DNA from: an uncultured Rikenellaceae bacterium
GTDB lineage: Bacteria; Bacteroidota; Bacteroidia; Bacteroidales; Rikenellaceae
Length of the DNA: 24,371 bases
Reading direction: 5' to 3'
NCBI GenBank assembly: GCA_949284665.1
Contig: CASDWR010000189.1
Location: 1 to 24,371 of the forward strand
The position numbers and the translations under genes were made by a program. Shown here one piece after another: positions 23,824 to 24,371 of the stretch; position 1 is the first letter of the stretch, and every line of letters begins with the position of its first letter. The notes beneath the pieces were generated by a model. That model had not been told where the DNA came from and searched no databases. It saw only the letters and a list, made by a program, of their open reading frames with translations.

Positions 23824-24246
23824 ATGGAAACAATCGAGATCGGAGGGTTGAAAGAGTTGTCGGAAGCGGTGGATACACTGATCAGGCTTTTCGGCGACCA
23901 TCGGGTAATCGCCTTTCAGGGAGACATGGGCGCCGGGAAAACAACATTGATACGTGGAATATGCGAACAGCTCGGGATCGCCGACACCGTAACGAGTCCC
24001 ACGTTCGCCTTGGTAAACCAATACGCATTGCCTTCGGGGGAACCGGTCTATCACTTCGATTTCTACCGAATCGACCGGATCGAGGAGGCCTACGACTTTG
24101 GTTACGAAGAGTATTTTTACAGCGGACACTTATGCCTGATTGAATGGCCGGAAAGGATTACGGAGCTGTTGCCGGAGGAGACGTTCACCGTCCGTATCGA
24201 GATCACGGGCGACGAGAGCCGGAGGATCACGGCGGGCGTGCACTGA
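23824..24246 (+). CDS. tsaE: tRNA threonylcarbamoyladenosine biosynthesis ATPase
   Basis: TsaE is the ATPase that works with TsaB and TsaD to place the t6A modification at A37 of ANN-decoding tRNAs. The protein has the normal length of 140 residues with Walker A GDMGAGKTT at 33-41, TSPTF at 58-62, HFDFYR at 77-82 and IEWPE at 106-110, all typical of the family. It follows porX after a 201-bp spacer on the same strand, with its own -7 element. The porX and tsaE products have no obvious functional link. Both ends are complete. Confidence 0.95.
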   Translation: METIEIGGLKELSEAVDTLIRLFGDHRVIAFQGDMGAGKTTLIRGICEQLGIADTVTSPTFALVNQYALPSGEPVYHFDFYRIDRIEEAYDFGYEEYFYSGHLCLIEWPERITELLPEETFTVRIEITGDESRRITAGVH

Positions 24247-24308
24247 TCTTCGGCCCTATTTTCCTGCCGAGCCATACGGGACTCATCTCCGGATCTCATG
24301 TTCGGTCC

Positions 24309-24338
24309 TTTGCAGGCGAATCATTGGTTTTACCTTTG
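24309..24338 (+). promoter_or_regulatory. Promoter for a gene beyond the right edge
   Basis: TTTG at 24309-24312, 18 bp, then TACCTTTG at 24331-24338 form a consensus two-part promoter. Its gene must begin just outside the window. The -7 octamer is identical to that of tsaE. Confidence 0.55.
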
Positions 24339-24371
24339 TTGCCCGATCCGGTTGCTCCATAGATCATCTGC

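Noticed and set aside
23617..24129. Minus-strand frame of 170 codons over the porX-tsaE spacer
   Set aside because: Antisense to tsaE for most of its length, with no recognisable domain.
1..24371. Mobile elements, phage genes, CRISPR arrays, tRNA/rRNA genes, defence systems
   Set aside because: I looked for transposase-like proteins, terminal repeats, spaced direct repeats and tRNA-like foldings in the gaps and found none; all genes are housekeeping types.

Overview
The window is chromosomal sequence from a member of the Bacteroidota, most likely order Bacteroidales; I cannot name the genus from sequence alone. The basis is perfect matches to the phylum's -7 promoter element TAnnTTTG in front of most transcription units, almost no Shine-Dalgarno sequences, and genes typical of the phylum: a PorX-type response regulator with a PglZ domain, a DUF2723 GT-C membrane protein, and a 30-residue COX24-like basic protein. 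I saw no mobile element, CRISPR array, tRNA or rRNA. The content is core genome, not a genomic island.

Layout. Positions 1-796 (-) hold the 5' part of cysS, divergent from a large DUF2723 membrane protein (939-3965, +). A perfect hairpin follows, then a class I/II aminotransferase (4143-5345, +). An AMP-forming acyl-CoA synthetase (5564-7171, -) is divergent from queG (7247-8182, +), with face-to-face promoters only 20 bp apart. Two hairpins separate queG from the end of a long minus-strand gene run.

That run spans 8458-21051. In transcription order it is rng, mfd, coaX, a FadL/PorV-like outer-membrane barrel, a periplasmic TPR protein, lptC, a CNNM/CorC-like CBS protein, and a PpiD/SurA-type foldase. 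Gaps are short (overlap of 11 bp to 101 bp), and an internal promoter precedes the foldase. The last five genes look like an envelope-assembly block (barrel, TPR partner, LPS transport, membrane CBS protein, chaperone) behind RNA-processing, repair and CoA genes. Upstream, also on minus, is a small unit with HU and the 30-residue basic protein, which has its own promoter and terminator. On plus, porX (22060-23622) and tsaE (23824-24246) follow, and another promoter near the right edge serves a gene outside the window.

Points worth attention are: an 18-bp perfect palindrome over the porX -7 element and predicted start point; a 17-bp inverted repeat placed the same way at the acyl-CoA synthetase promoter; a CNNM-like protein whose usual metal-site motifs are replaced; an exceptional Shine-Dalgarno sequence before the TPR gene; and the COX24/mS38-like mini-protein. 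I did not find a clearly new multi-gene system. The best candidate for undescribed biology is the barrel-TPR-LptC-CNNM-PpiD block.
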